Positions 36,489-47,932 of a stretch of DNA of 64,000 nucleotides are shown here, in pieces. The notes below the pieces were generated by a model. That model did no database searches. It was not told the DNA's origin and saw only the letters and a list, made by a program, of their open reading frames with translations. The position numbers and the translations under genes are program-made. The stretch is taken from assembly GCA_034399355.1 (NCBI GenBank), contig JAXMMT010000042.1, positions 8,462-72,461 on the forward strand, given 5' to 3'. Each line of letters starts with the position of its first letter. The first letter of the stretch is position 1. This stretch comes from UBA2279 sp034399355. Its GTDB lineage: Bacteria; Actinomycetota; Coriobacteriia; Anaerosomatales; Anaerosomataceae.

Positions 36489-37601
36489 ATGGCGGCTCGC
36501 AAGGACTACTACGACATGCTCGGCGTGAATAAGAAAGCCACGGCCGACGAGATCAAGAAGGCGTTCCGCAAGCAGGCGCGCAAACATCACCCGGACGCTG
36601 GTGGCTCCGAGGAGAAGTTCAAGGAGATCAACGAAGCGTACGAAGTGCTCTCGGATGCCGACAAGCGCAAGCAGTACGATCAGTTCGGCCAGTACTTCGC
36701 CGGAAACACGCCTCCTGGTGCGGGCGCACCGGGTTACGGCCCCTTCGGTGGTGCGCAGTACCAGACCGCCAACATGGGCGACCTCGGTGACTTGTTCGGG
36801 AACCTGTTCGGTGGCGGCTTTGGTGGTGCGACGGGCGCGACCGCCGGACGCAGCGCGCGTCGGGGCAATGACCTGCAGTACGATGTGACGCTCACTTTTG
36901 AGGACGCGCTGCGGGGTGTCTCAACAAAAGTCGACGTGAAGCGCGCCGAGACGTGTGCGACATGTCACGGCACCGGCGCCAGGCCGGGTACGAGCCCGGT
37001 CACCTGCACCACGTGCAACGGCACGGGTCACGTCAGCCAGGGGCAGGGGCTGTTCGGCGTGTCTCGGCCCTGTCCGCGGTGCGGCGGTCTTGGAAAGATG
37101 GTCGAGAACCCCTGTGCGACGTGCAAAGGCAAGGGTTCGGTCGTGCGCGTCAAGCCGATCACGGTGAATGTGCCCCCGGGAGCTACCGATGGCGGGAAGC
37201 TGCGCTTCAAGGGCAAAGGCGAACCCGGCGCCGCCGGCGGTCCCGCAGGCGACCTGTATGTGGTGACGCACAGTAAGCCGCATCCGTACTACGTACGTGA
37301 GGGCGCCGATGTCTGGCTTGATCTTCCCGTGACGATAACGGAGGCCGCACTCGGCATGGAGGCCACCATCCCGACACCTATGGATGGCAAGGTCAAGCTG
37401 AAGGTGGCTCCCGCCACCCAGGACGGAACCATTCTACGCATCGCCGGCAAGGGCGCTCCCAGGCTGAAGGGCAATGGCGTAGGCGACCTCAAGGTCCGGG
37501 TCAGAGTCATCGTGCCCGAGAAGCTCACCGTCGAGCAGCAGGAGCTGCTCAGGCGGTTCGAGTCGTTGCGTGACGAGCACGTTCGCGCGCACATCAAGTG
37601 A
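36489..37601 (+). CDS. dnaJ: Hsp40 cochaperone DnaJ
   Basis: A 370-residue protein with a J domain (HPD at 34-36), a Gly/Phe-rich linker (about 70-125), four CxxCxGxG-type zinc-binding repeats (Cys156/159, 173/176, 195/198, 209/212) and C-terminal substrate-binding domains. The third repeat is CPRCGGLG. It stimulates DnaK ATP hydrolysis and starts 2 bases after grpE. Confidence 0.97.
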   Translation: MAARKDYYDMLGVNKKATADEIKKAFRKQARKHHPDAGGSEEKFKEINEAYEVLSDADKRKQYDQFGQYFAGNTPPGAGAPGYGPFGGAQYQTANMGDLGDLFGNLFGGGFGGATGATAGRSARRGNDLQYDVTLTFEDALRGVSTKVDVKRAETCATCHGTGARPGTSPVTCTTCNGTGHVSQGQGLFGVSRPCPRCGGLGKMVENPCATCKGKGSVVRVKPITVNVPPGATDGGKLRFKGKGEPGAAGGPAGDLYVVTHSKPHPYYVREGADVWLDLPVTITEAALGMEATIPTPMDGKVKLKVAPATQDGTILRIAGKGAPRLKGNGVGDLKVRVRVIVPEKLTVEQQELLRRFESLRDEHVRAHIK

Positions 37602-37618
37602 TGTAGGAGGCAGCGAGG

Positions 37619-38026
37619 ATGAAGAGCCAACACAGGACGGGCAAAGACAGGCCTCTCTACATGATCAGCGTTGCCGCCGAGCTTGCGGGCATGCACCCGC
37701 AGACGCTGCGTGTCTACGAGCGCAAGCAGCTTATCGACCCGCAGCGTTCCTCGGGCAACACCCGCCTGTACTCCGAGGCCGATATCGAACGGCTGCAGCT
37801 CATCCAGCAACTCACCCAGGAGGAGGGCGTGAACCTCGCGGGGGTCATGCGTATCCTCGAGTTGCAGAACGAGATCGAGCGTCTGCAGGTCGAACTGGGC
37901 AATGCCCAGGAGACCGCGACGAGCACAGAGCGTCGTTTGGTGACCGAGATAAACGCGGTTCGGCAGAGCATGCGTGCCGAGATCGTGCACGTCCCGCCGG
38001 GCCGCATCGTCCGCAGGGACCGGTGA
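37619..38026 (+). CDS. hspR: Heat-shock repressor HspR (MerR family)
   Basis: A 135-residue MerR-type regulator with an N-terminal winged helix (MISVAAELAGMHPQTLRVYE; key part HPQTLRVYERKQL) and a coiled-coil region. HspR represses the dnaK operon by binding HAIR repeats and senses unfolded protein through DnaK. It is autoregulated as part of the operon, and a matching operator sits at 33895-33915. AGGAGG lies 6 bases or so upstream of the ATG. Confidence 0.94.
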   Translation: MKSQHRTGKDRPLYMISVAAELAGMHPQTLRVYERKQLIDPQRSSGNTRLYSEADIERLQLIQQLTQEEGVNLAGVMRILELQNEIERLQVELGNAQETATSTERRLVTEINAVRQSMRAEIVHVPPGRIVRRDR

Positions 38027-38071
38027 CCGACGCAGGGTGACGCCGATGGCGTCGCCAGGGGAGTGATGGAC

Positions 38072-40669
<2,598 letters not shown>

Positions 40670-40680
40670 GCGGCGGCGGG

Positions 40681-40824
40681 CTACTCCTTCGTCATCTTGA
40701 TCGGCAACTCTACGATCACGGTGCGCGAGCCGTCCATCGCCGACTCGGTAGAGATGACGAGCGTCCCGATGCCCCCAGGCGTCGCAGCACCCTCTTCTCT
40801 TTGACACTCGGTGTTGCGCGTCAT
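40681..40824 (-). CDS. Doubtful small ORF
   Basis: A 47-codon frame on the minus strand fills the gap between clpB and the next plus-strand gene. The translated C terminus (SRTVIVELPIKMTKE) looks protein-like, vaguely like the last strand of a kinase ATPase domain. There is no clear ribosome site and no recognised family. It could be a gene remnant or chance. Confidence 0.2.
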   Translation of the reverse strand: MTRNTECQREEGAATPGGIGTLVISTESAMDGSRTVIVELPIKMTKE

Positions 40825-40863
40825 AGATTCATCATAGTGACGGAACCGGCGAGGAGGCCCGTG

Positions 40864-41778
40864 ATGGAGTGTCCGACCTGTGGCAAGCCGATCGGTGATG
40901 GCCAGGCATTCTGTGGCGAGTGTGGAGCGCGCATCGAGGCATCTGAACCTGTCGCTGCGACGCCGCCCGCACAGCCTGCCCCGCCTGCCCCGCCTGTGTA
41001 CAACGAGGCGGCCTATCAGCAGCAGTACGCGCAGCCCGGCCCACAGCAGCAGTACGCGCAGCCCTACCAGCAACAGCCTCCGCCGAAGAAGAAGACAGGT
41101 CTCATCATCGCGGTTCTTGCCGTGGTGTTCGTGTTCGTCGTAGGTGGTGTCGTGGGCGGCATCTTCCTCATCAGGAGTCTGGCCGATGATACCGAGACCA
41201 TCACGCCACCGCTCACGAATGATCCGGGTACGGATACCGGCGACGATGTGATTCCGAGTGACGGCTATGCGACACCCGAAGACGCCCTCGCCGCGGAGTA
41301 CCCGGCGGACTGGGTGTTCACGCTGCAGTCTGACGACGACAGCTACATGATCTACTGGGTCGGCCCGCCAAACAGTGAGTATGTCGACGAGGTCGTGGTT
41401 GGACGCACGGCAGACGGCTCATGGGTCGTGCGCGAGGTCATACCAATCGAGATGAGCGACATCTCCGGCGAGATCACGCCTGAAGACGAGGCAGTCGACA
41501 CTGTCAAGCAATTCCTGAACCTCATCATGCAGGATCGCCCGCTCGAGGCGCAGCAGCTGTGTGTGTCGCCCTTCTCCGAGGACCCGGCCAGTGCCAGCTA
41601 CTCGAATGGCGATTTCATCTCCTATGAGATCGTGGATGTGGTTGGTGCGACCGACATGACGTTCTTGGTCCACACGGTCGAGGAGTGGCGGGGTTGGGAT
41701 GCCGAGGGGTGGGAGTACTACGTCGTACCCACCGAGCTGGGCTACCGTATCGCGGACTTGCGCCCGTACACGTACTAG
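40864..41778 (+). CDS. Zinc-ribbon membrane protein with extracellular C-terminal domain
   Basis: A 304-residue single-pass protein. A zinc ribbon (Cys3/6 and Cys17/20) is followed by a Pro/Gln/Tyr-rich linker (about 29-75, with repeated QQQYAQP), a lysine cluster, a transmembrane helix (about 79-103) and an acidic extracellular domain of about 200 residues. This domain has no recognised family; it may fold like the NTF2-like DUFs often found in such proteins. GAGGAGG upstream supports the start. Function unknown. Confidence 0.75.
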   Translation: MECPTCGKPIGDGQAFCGECGARIEASEPVAATPPAQPAPPAPPVYNEAAYQQQYAQPGPQQQYAQPYQQQPPPKKKTGLIIAVLAVVFVFVVGGVVGGIFLIRSLADDTETITPPLTNDPGTDTGDDVIPSDGYATPEDALAAEYPADWVFTLQSDDDSYMIYWVGPPNSEYVDEVVVGRTADGSWVVREVIPIEMSDISGEITPEDEAVDTVKQFLNLIMQDRPLEAQQLCVSPFSEDPASASYSNGDFISYEIVDVVGATDMTFLVHTVEEWRGWDAEGWEYYVVPTELGYRIADLRPYTY

Positions 41779-41785
41779 GCAGCGG

Positions 41786-42394
41786 CTAGTGCGAAGAGGG
41801 GCGCTCAAGCACACGACGGGCGTAGTCCACGCCGTACGCCGGTGCTGGATGCAGCGTCTTGCTGCTGTGCCAGTGACGCACGTGTGCGTAGTACTCGGCC
41901 ATGCCCTTCAGTGCCAGTGCGAGATACGCGCGTTCCAGGACTGGAAGCGTCTCGATGAGGTACTCGAGGTAGAGCAGCACCGATCCCTGCACGTCGATGT
42001 CGTTGGGCTTCTCAGGTTTCGTGGCCTTGCTCTTGTACTCGCGCCGTCCGATGCGAAGCAGCTCTGAGCTGTAGACGTGCCCGTCGGCTGCGCTTTGTGC
42101 CGAGAGGCTCCAGCCATGCCCGACCTCGGGTGCCGGATCGCCACCTGCCTCCGCAATAGCCTCAACCGAGCTGTTCACCATATCGAAGAGCTCCTCGGCG
42201 GCTTCCCGGAAGCTGAGGAAGAACAGCATGCGAGCGTAGTACATGAGGAACTGCAGGATTGCGTGGTACGCAGCCTCCTGACGCTCCTCGGCGAGCGTCC
42301 ATGTCTCGATGGTCCCGGTCCTCTCCGAGCCGACCGTGATACGCGCGGTTGCTACCAGTTCCTTCGACGAGAACAGTCCACCGCCGAACGCCAT
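41786..42394 (-). CDS. Hypothetical protein
   Basis: A 202-residue, mostly helical soluble protein of unknown family. It starts MAFGGGLFSSKELVATARI, a region rich in small residues, then has a helical core (about 35-85) and a hydrophobic helix pair (YLEYLIETLPVLERAYLALAL; key part LPVLERAYLAL). No catalytic motif stands out. It is convergent with the zinc-ribbon membrane protein. Confidence 0.65.
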   Translation of the reverse strand: MAFGGGLFSSKELVATARITVGSERTGTIETWTLAEERQEAAYHAILQFLMYYARMLFFLSFREAAEELFDMVNSSVEAIAEAGGDPAPEVGHGWSLSAQSAADGHVYSSELLRIGRREYKSKATKPEKPNDIDVQGSVLLYLEYLIETLPVLERAYLALALKGMAEYYAHVRHWHSSKTLHPAPAYGVDYARRVLERPSSH

Positions 42395-42554
42395 GCCCTC
42401 ACCCCGTTCTGTCTTCCTGTCGCGCCGCTCCGGTGTCGGCCGGATGCATGACAGCGTATCATCATGCGACCCTGCGGGAGCGAGGTGGTTTGTGACACAA
42501 TGGCGTGTATTGAGATTCTCGGACCACAGAACGAGTACCGCCGAGGAGTGACGC

Positions 42555-42683
42555 GTGGAAGGTATCCGATTTCATAGCCCGTACCGCCATTGGCTCGTCG
42601 GTCTGCTGGCTGAGCTGGGCACCTTCATCGGCTTCATGATGCTCGTCGGACTTGTCGCCTACCTCGTCTCCCTCGCCGGTTAG
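42555..42683 (+). CDS. Small single-pass membrane protein preceding TrkH
   Basis: A 42-residue protein from GTG 42555 with GAGGAG 6 bases upstream. About 14 N-terminal residues are polar and basic (MEGIRFHSPYRHW), followed by one hydrophobic helix from about residue 15 to the C terminus. It ends 8 bases before trkH. By position it may be an accessory peptide of the potassium transporter, comparable in idea with KdpF, but no homology is claimed. Confidence 0.55.
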   Translation: MEGIRFHSPYRHWLVGLLAELGTFIGFMMLVGLVAYLVSLAG

Positions 42684-42691
42684 GTCGACCT

Positions 42692-44215
42692 ATGTGGGTC
42701 ACACCAGACCGCCGGGACGTACGCATCATCGCCCACTACACGGGGTTGCTTATTGTGGGCATCGGCCTCGCGATGATCGTGCCGCTGGTGACTGCCGTGT
42801 CGCTCGGCGAATGGGATCCTGCGCTGGATTATCTGATGGGCATGGGCATCTCGTGCGCGGCGGGTATGGCGCTCGCGCTTCTCTCACCGCCAAACGCGCC
42901 GCTGAACCGCTCGAACGCGCTCATCGTGACCGCCCTCGCGTGGCTCGCCGCATCGCTCGTGGCCGCGTTGCCGCTTGCGTTCTCGGGCAACTACGGTAGC
43001 TACCTCGACGCGTTGTTCGACGCCATGTCGGGCCTCACAACCTCGGGTCTCACGTTGGTGCAGGACCTTGACCACATGGCACTCTCACACAACATGTGGC
43101 GCCATCTCACACATCTCATCGGCGGACAAGGCATCGTCGTGGCAGCCGTGTCGATTGCCATAGGCCTGCGGGGCGGCGCGATGTCGCTCTATATCGCCGA
43201 GGGTCGAGACGAGAAGATCCTCCCCAACGTGCTGCACACCACCCGCTTCATCTGGTTCGTGACCGCTGTCTACGTCGTGCTGGGTACCGTGGCCCTCACC
43301 ATCGTCAACCTGACGCTCGGTCTGGAGCCGGTGCGTTCCGGCCTTCACGCGTTCTGGGCCACTATCGCGACATACGACACGGGTGGTTTTGGGCCGCAGT
43401 CGATGAACACTCTCTACTACCATAGTGGGGTGTTCGAATTCATCACCGTGGTGCTGATGATCGCGGGCGCGGTGAACTTCAACCTGCATGCCGCTGTGTG
43501 GCGCGGTGACCGCAGAGAACTACTGAAGAACGTAGAGGCTCGCACGTGGGGAGCCAACATCATCGTGCTCGTGGTGTTTTCCACACTCGGGCTGGCGGCT
43601 ACCAGGGCTTTCTCCACGATGCCCGAGATACTGCGCAAGGGCGTTTACCATCTTTTCTCGGCAGGCACGGGCACCGGTCACCAGACGCTGTACGCAGCCC
43701 AGTGGGCGCGCGACTACGGTGGTCTGGCGATGGGGGCCGTCATCCTTGCGATGGCGTTCGGCGGCATGGCGTCGTCGACTGCCGGCGGCATCAAGGCCCT
43801 GCGGCTCGGTCTCATCGTCAAAGGCATGGTGTGGCGGACGCGCGAGTCTCTCGCGCCTCCGAGCGCAGTCATTGCCGAGCGCTTCCATCACCTGGACGAC
43901 CGGAAGCTGTCGGACGCCTTGCTCAGCAGCGCACTGATGATCTTCGTCCTTTACGTGATCTCCTACGTCTCCGGCGCTCTCATCGGTGCGGCGTACGGCT
44001 ACCCCATCGGCGAGTCTTTGTTCGAGTCGGTCTCGGCGGCCGCAAACGTAGGTCTGTCCACCGGCATCACCAATCCCGCGATGCCAGCCGGGCTCAAGAT
44101 CGTCTACATCATCCAGATGTGGGCTGGTCGCCTCGAGTTCGTCGCGCTGCTCGCCCTGTTTGCCTCCTTCGCCATTTCCGTCGGCCGTTGGCGCACAAGG
44201 AGGCGGTCTGCATGA
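42692..44215 (+). CDS. TrkH/KtrB-family potassium transporter
   Basis: The 507-residue K+-translocating subunit. The four selectivity-filter-like glycine segments are visible in order: TTSGLT, TYDTGGFG, STAGGIK and ANVGLSTG. The regulatory TrkA/KtrA subunit is not in the window. The stop overlaps the next start as ATGA. Confidence 0.92.
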   Translation: MWVTPDRRDVRIIAHYTGLLIVGIGLAMIVPLVTAVSLGEWDPALDYLMGMGISCAAGMALALLSPPNAPLNRSNALIVTALAWLAASLVAALPLAFSGNYGSYLDALFDAMSGLTTSGLTLVQDLDHMALSHNMWRHLTHLIGGQGIVVAAVSIAIGLRGGAMSLYIAEGRDEKILPNVLHTTRFIWFVTAVYVVLGTVALTIVNLTLGLEPVRSGLHAFWATIATYDTGGFGPQSMNTLYYHSGVFEFITVVLMIAGAVNFNLHAAVWRGDRRELLKNVEARTWGANIIVLVVFSTLGLAATRAFSTMPEILRKGVYHLFSAGTGTGHQTLYAAQWARDYGGLAMGAVILAMAFGGMASSTAGGIKALRLGLIVKGMVWRTRESLAPPSAVIAERFHHLDDRKLSDALLSSALMIFVLYVISYVSGALIGAAYGYPIGESLFESVSAAANVGLSTGITNPAMPAGLKIVYIIQMWAGRLEFVALLALFASFAISVGRWRTRRRSA

Positions 44216-44718
44216 GACGCGCGCTGGTTCTCCTACTGACGGTGAGCGTCTTCGCACTGATGCCGAGCGCTGCGCTGGGCGCGGGCGTCGTCGACGTCAC
44301 CCCGGCGGCGCTTGCCTCGCGGGCCGAGGATCTCGATGGCGCGACCGTGCGCTTCTCGGGCGAAGTCGTCAGTGAGAGACTCCGTGCCGATGAGACGCAC
44401 GTCTGGCTGAACGTGCTTGGCGATGGGGTCGCGATGGGCGTGTATATGCCTGCTGAGCTGGCCGAGAAGGTCACGACGTTCGGGGACTACAGCAGCAGTG
44501 GCGATCTCGTAGAGGTAACGGGAGTTTACAACGAGGCCTGCGATAAGCACGGGGGCGACATGGACGTGCACGCGACGTCTCTCGAACTCGTAACGCCCGG
44601 CTCAGAACATGAGCACCGCCCGCAGTCTTGGAAGGGCATCGTCGGCGTGGCGGGTCTGATCGCGGCGTTCCTGCAGTCGCGACGGTTCCACCGGATGCGT
44701 GACGAGGTAGCTTCGTGA
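44212..44718 (+). CDS. Secreted OB-fold-like protein with C-terminal anchor
   Basis: A 168-residue protein with a signal peptide (about 1-23, ending ALGAG), a domain of about 105 residues that reads like a nucleic-acid/ligand-binding OB fold (LDGATVRFSGEVVSE, VWLNVLGDGVAMGVY, GDLVEVTGVY) and a weak hydrophobic helix near the C terminus (GIVGVAGLIAAFL). It is translationally coupled to trkH and to the threonine aldolase on either side. The role is unknown. Confidence 0.65.
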   Translation: MRRALVLLLTVSVFALMPSAALGAGVVDVTPAALASRAEDLDGATVRFSGEVVSERLRADETHVWLNVLGDGVAMGVYMPAELAEKVTTFGDYSSSGDLVEVTGVYNEACDKHGGDMDVHATSLELVTPGSEHEHRPQSWKGIVGVAGLIAAFLQSRRFHRMRDEVAS

Positions 44719-45743
44719 CGGGTGGCAGGACGTTCGCGAGTGACAACAATGCGGGTGTCCATCCGGCGGTGCTGGACGCCATCGCCGCAGCCAACGTCGG
44801 CCACGTGCACGCCTACGGCGACGACCCCTACACATCCCAAGCGGTTGGACACCTGCGCCGTCATCTGGGCGAGCAGGTGGCCGTCTATTTCACGTTCAAC
44901 GGCACTGGTGCGAACGTATCGGGTCTCTCGGCGCTGATGCGTTCCTACGAGGCGTGCATCTGTCCCGAGTCGGCGCACATCAATCTCGACGAATGTGGTG
45001 CGGTCGAGCGCTTGAGCGGTGGCAGACTGCTTACCGTGCCGACACCGGACGGCAAGCTGACGCCCGAGCTTGTGGAGGGCCGCATCTGGGGAGTCGGCGT
45101 GGAGCACCACTCGCAACCGCGTGTGGTCTCGATCACCCAGGCGACCGAGTACGGCACCGTGTACACGCCCGACGAGGTGCGCGCCATCGCGGAGGTGGCA
45201 CACGCGCACGGCCTGTGGCTGCATATGGACGGTGCACGCATCGCCAACGCGGCCGCGTCGCTTGAGTGCACGCTTCGTGATATCACGCTCGATGCCGGGG
45301 TGGACGTGCTTTCGTTCGGCGGGACGAAGAACGGCATTCTCATGGGCGAAGCTGTCGTCTTCGCGGATCCCGAGATGGCTGTCGACTTCGCCTACGTTCG
45401 CAAGCAGAATATGCAGCTCGCATCGAAGATGCGCTTCATCGCGGTACAGTTCGCCGCACTGCTCGAGGGTGACCTGTGGCTTAAGAATGCGCGACACGCC
45501 AATGCGATGGCCGCGCTCCTGGCCGAGCGGATGGCCGAGGTTCCCGGCATCGAGATCTCCCAGTCCGTGCAGGCGAACGAGGTGTTCGCCCGCATGCCTG
45601 CAGGGCACATCGCGGCATTGCAGGCGGTAGCGGACTTCTACGTGTGGGACGAACGCAACTCGGAGGTCCGGTGGGTCACCTCGTGGGACACCACCGAGGA
45701 GGACGTGGAGACGTTCGCCGCCGCAGCTCGTGCGGGCGGGTAA
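44715..45743 (+). CDS. Low-specificity threonine aldolase
   Basis: A 342-residue PLP enzyme that splits threonine to glycine and acetaldehyde. It has the PLP-binding Lys205 in GGTKNG and Asp172 in HMDGARI. The GTG start overlaps the previous stop (GTGA). It is most like the LtaA group, but stereospecificity cannot be read from sequence. Confidence 0.88.
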   Translation: MTGGRTFASDNNAGVHPAVLDAIAAANVGHVHAYGDDPYTSQAVGHLRRHLGEQVAVYFTFNGTGANVSGLSALMRSYEACICPESAHINLDECGAVERLSGGRLLTVPTPDGKLTPELVEGRIWGVGVEHHSQPRVVSITQATEYGTVYTPDEVRAIAEVAHAHGLWLHMDGARIANAAASLECTLRDITLDAGVDVLSFGGTKNGILMGEAVVFADPEMAVDFAYVRKQNMQLASKMRFIAVQFAALLEGDLWLKNARHANAMAALLAERMAEVPGIEISQSVQANEVFARMPAGHIAALQAVADFYVWDERNSEVRWVTSWDTTEEDVETFAAAARAGG

Positions 45744-45802
45744 GACCGGCACGGTGCGCATCGTTCGTGAGGGCGCGTTCCTGGAGGGATACGGTTGGCC
45801 GC

Positions 45803-46291
45803 ATGCTACTACTGGTAGACGGCTACAATGTCACGAAGTCCGACCCCGCAACCTGCGACCTCTCGCTTGAGGAGCAACGTGGGGTCCTTCTCGGCCGCCT
45901 ACGCGTTCGTGGACGAGAGCTGCTGGGCGGGGGCCGCATCGTCGTCGTGTTCGACGGTGCCGGCGGTGTCGGTGGATTAGTGGCTCGTGAGGGCGAGGTC
46001 GAGGTTCGCTTCTCTCGGGAGGGCACGGCTGACGACACGATCGTGCAGATGGTGAAGGCTTCTTCCGAGAAGGTCGTGCTCGTCACCTCAGACAGGGCTC
46101 TGGCCGAGCGGGTACGGGCGCACGCGCCAGTCGGCTGCGAGGTGAGGCCGCGTGAAACGCTTTTCGAGGTTGCCCGACCGGCGAAGCGCAGGCGGTCACG
46201 GCGCTACCCGGCGGGATCGGTCGGCATTCCTGCCGGCGGGAACAGCATCACCGAGGAACTGAAGAAGATCTGGCTCGAAGACGAGGAGTGA
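45803..46291 (+). CDS. NYN-domain (YacP/Rae1-like) RNase
   Basis: A 162-residue protein that starts with LLVDGYNV (Asp6, Asn9), the NYN/PIN-like active-site strand, and has VVFDGAGG and VLVTSDRALAE at the other acidic positions. The C-terminal 35 residues are basic and extended. Bacillus homologues (Rae1) cut mRNA on ribosomes, so a role in RNA turnover is possible. GGAGG at 45783-45787 is rather far (15 bases) from the ATG. Confidence 0.8.
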   Translation: MLLLVDGYNVTKSDPATCDLSLEEQRGVLLGRLRVRGRELLGGGRIVVVFDGAGGVGGLVAREGEVEVRFSREGTADDTIVQMVKASSEKVVLVTSDRALAERVRAHAPVGCEVRPRETLFEVARPAKRRRSRRYPAGSVGIPAGGNSITEELKKIWLEDEE

Positions 46292-46292
46292 C

Positions 46293-47048
46293 ATGCCCGG
46301 TTCTGGTGTCGCCATGAATATCATCGCCGTGCTTGCGGGCACGGCGATCGGCCTGCTTTTTGGACGGCTCATCAAGGAGCGCTTCAGGCTGATCTCGTTC
46401 GCGGCTATCGGTATCTCCGTGACTGTCATCGGTGTCGGCATGAGCATCGGTGGCCTCAGCGACCTGGGCAAGACGCACCTCGGTGATTACGCTGCACTCG
46501 TGCTCGTCGGCTCGCTGGTCATAGGCTCGCTGATCGGCGAGGGTCTGCGCATCGAGTACTGGCTCGAGCAGTTCGGCCACAAACTGCAGCAGATCGCCTC
46601 GAATGCGCCGTTCCTTGCGCCGGGCAAGGCCGTCGAGCCGGGCGAGAAGGGCCACACGCTTGTCGAAGGCTTCGTCACCGCGAGTCTGCTCTTCTGCGTG
46701 GGCGCGATGACGGTACTCGGCTCGATCCAGGACGGCCTCGGTGACCCGTCGCTGCTCTATCTCAAGGCGCTGCTTGACGGAATCGCCGCAATGGCGCTGG
46801 CGACGACGCTCGGAGCGGGCGTCGGGTTGTCGGTGCTGCCGATCTTTGTCATCCAAGGTAGTATCGCGCTTGGAGCGGGGACGCTTCAGCCCTACATCAC
46901 ACCTGCCGTTATCGCTGCCATACAGGCAACCGGTGGAGCGCTCATCCTCGCCATCGGCCTCGACGTGTCGGGCATCAAGCGCCTACCGGTGGGTAACATG
47001 CTGCCGTCGATCCTGGTCGCGGCGCTGCTCGCCGGTCTTCTCGGCTAA
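46293..47048 (+). CDS. DUF554 membrane protein
   Basis: A 251-residue integral membrane protein with about seven helices, matching the DUF554 family in length and in GTAIGLLFGR, ASLLFCVGAMTVLGSIQDGL (key part FCVGAMTVLGS) and the C-terminal LAIGLDV. Function is unknown for the whole family. GAGGAG precedes the start, and it follows the NYN gene by 1 base. Confidence 0.85.
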   Translation: MPGSGVAMNIIAVLAGTAIGLLFGRLIKERFRLISFAAIGISVTVIGVGMSIGGLSDLGKTHLGDYAALVLVGSLVIGSLIGEGLRIEYWLEQFGHKLQQIASNAPFLAPGKAVEPGEKGHTLVEGFVTASLLFCVGAMTVLGSIQDGLGDPSLLYLKALLDGIAAMALATTLGAGVGLSVLPIFVIQGSIALGAGTLQPYITPAVIAAIQATGGALILAIGLDVSGIKRLPVGNMLPSILVAALLAGLLG

Positions 47049-47701
47049 ACGCGCTCTCGCCAGCCCTTCACTTTGAAGGCGCTCGGGCACAATTCAGCGA
47101 GCACGCATTCGCCGCAGATCGGGCGCTTGGCGTCGCAGATCGCGCGTCCGTGGTCGATCAGCCGGTAGGTCAATGTGCCCCACTCCTCGCGCGGGAACAA
47201 CTTCATGAGGTCGCGCTCGATCTTCTCGGGGCTCTTCTCGGCCGAGAGACCCAGTCGCTGTGATAGACGCTTCACGTGCGTGTCGACGGCGATGCCATCG
47301 TTGATGCCGTAGGCGTTGTAGAGCACGATGTTGGCGGTCTTGCGCGCGACGCCGGGGAGCTTGACGAGGCCTTCCATCGTGTCAGGGACGCGGCCGTCGA
47401 ACTCGGTCACGATCATCCGCGCGGCGCCCATCACGTTACGGGCCTTGTTGTGGAAGAAGCCGGTCGGCTTGATGTCTCGCTCGAACTCCTCGAGGTCAGC
47501 TGCGGCCACGGTCTCTGGTGTGGGGTACTTCTCGAAGAGTGCCTTGGTCACCCTATTGACGGTGACGTCCGTGGTCTGCGCCGAGAGGATTACCGCCACG
47601 AGCAGCTGGAAGTCGGTTTCGTACCCCAGCACGATGTGCGCTCGCGGGTAGGCTTCCTTCAGCCTGCGATCGATCTCTGCGACGCGTTTGGTGTCTCTCA
47701 T
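47045..47701 (-). CDS. nth: Endonuclease III
   Basis: A 218-residue DNA glycosylase/AP lyase for oxidised pyrimidines. It has a helix-hairpin-helix with LPGVARKTA (catalytic Lys121), Asp140 in VDTHV and the C-terminal [4Fe-4S] cluster (Cys189/196/199/205). It is convergent with DUF554 and overlaps its end by 4 bases. Confidence 0.95.
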   Translation of the reverse strand: MRDTKRVAEIDRRLKEAYPRAHIVLGYETDFQLLVAVILSAQTTDVTVNRVTKALFEKYPTPETVAAADLEEFERDIKPTGFFHNKARNVMGAARMIVTEFDGRVPDTMEGLVKLPGVARKTANIVLYNAYGINDGIAVDTHVKRLSQRLGLSAEKSPEKIERDLMKLFPREEWGTLTYRLIDHGRAICDAKRPICGECVLAELCPSAFKVKGWRERV

Positions 47702-47786
47702 CGTGTCTCCTCCTGGTGTCTAAAGTAATCGTACCCGACGTGCTCGTCCCGTGTTTTACGGGGGTTGGCATCGTGGTCAGAAACGA

Positions 47787-47904
47787 GTAAGGGGCCCGAG
47801 ACATACTGAGCGAAGCCTGTCCCGAACGGGGGAGGGACGGGCGAAGAAGGGCTTCGGCGGAAACCCTCGGGGTGCTCGAGCGCCGCTCCGTCGTCCGTCC
47901 TTAC
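47787..47904 (+). ncRNA. Structured leader RNA, possible riboswitch of unknown class
   Basis: GTAAGG (47787-47792) pairs with CCTTAC (47899-47904) and encloses three further helices: CCTGTCCC with GGGACGGG, CGAAG with CTTCG (5-base loop AAGGG), and CGGCG with CGCCG around a CCC/GGG element. This multibranched layout ends about 28 bases before the start of a secreted protein gene. It recalls riboswitch architecture, but I cannot match any known class. Confidence 0.4.
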
Positions 47905-47932
47905 GACCGTATGGATTAGATGAGGGGGAGAC

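Noticed and set aside
47787..47904. Assignment of the leader to the c-di-AMP (ydaO) or TPP riboswitch
   Set aside because: GGGGTG and CTGAG-like fragments occur, but the ordered conserved blocks of those classes are missing.
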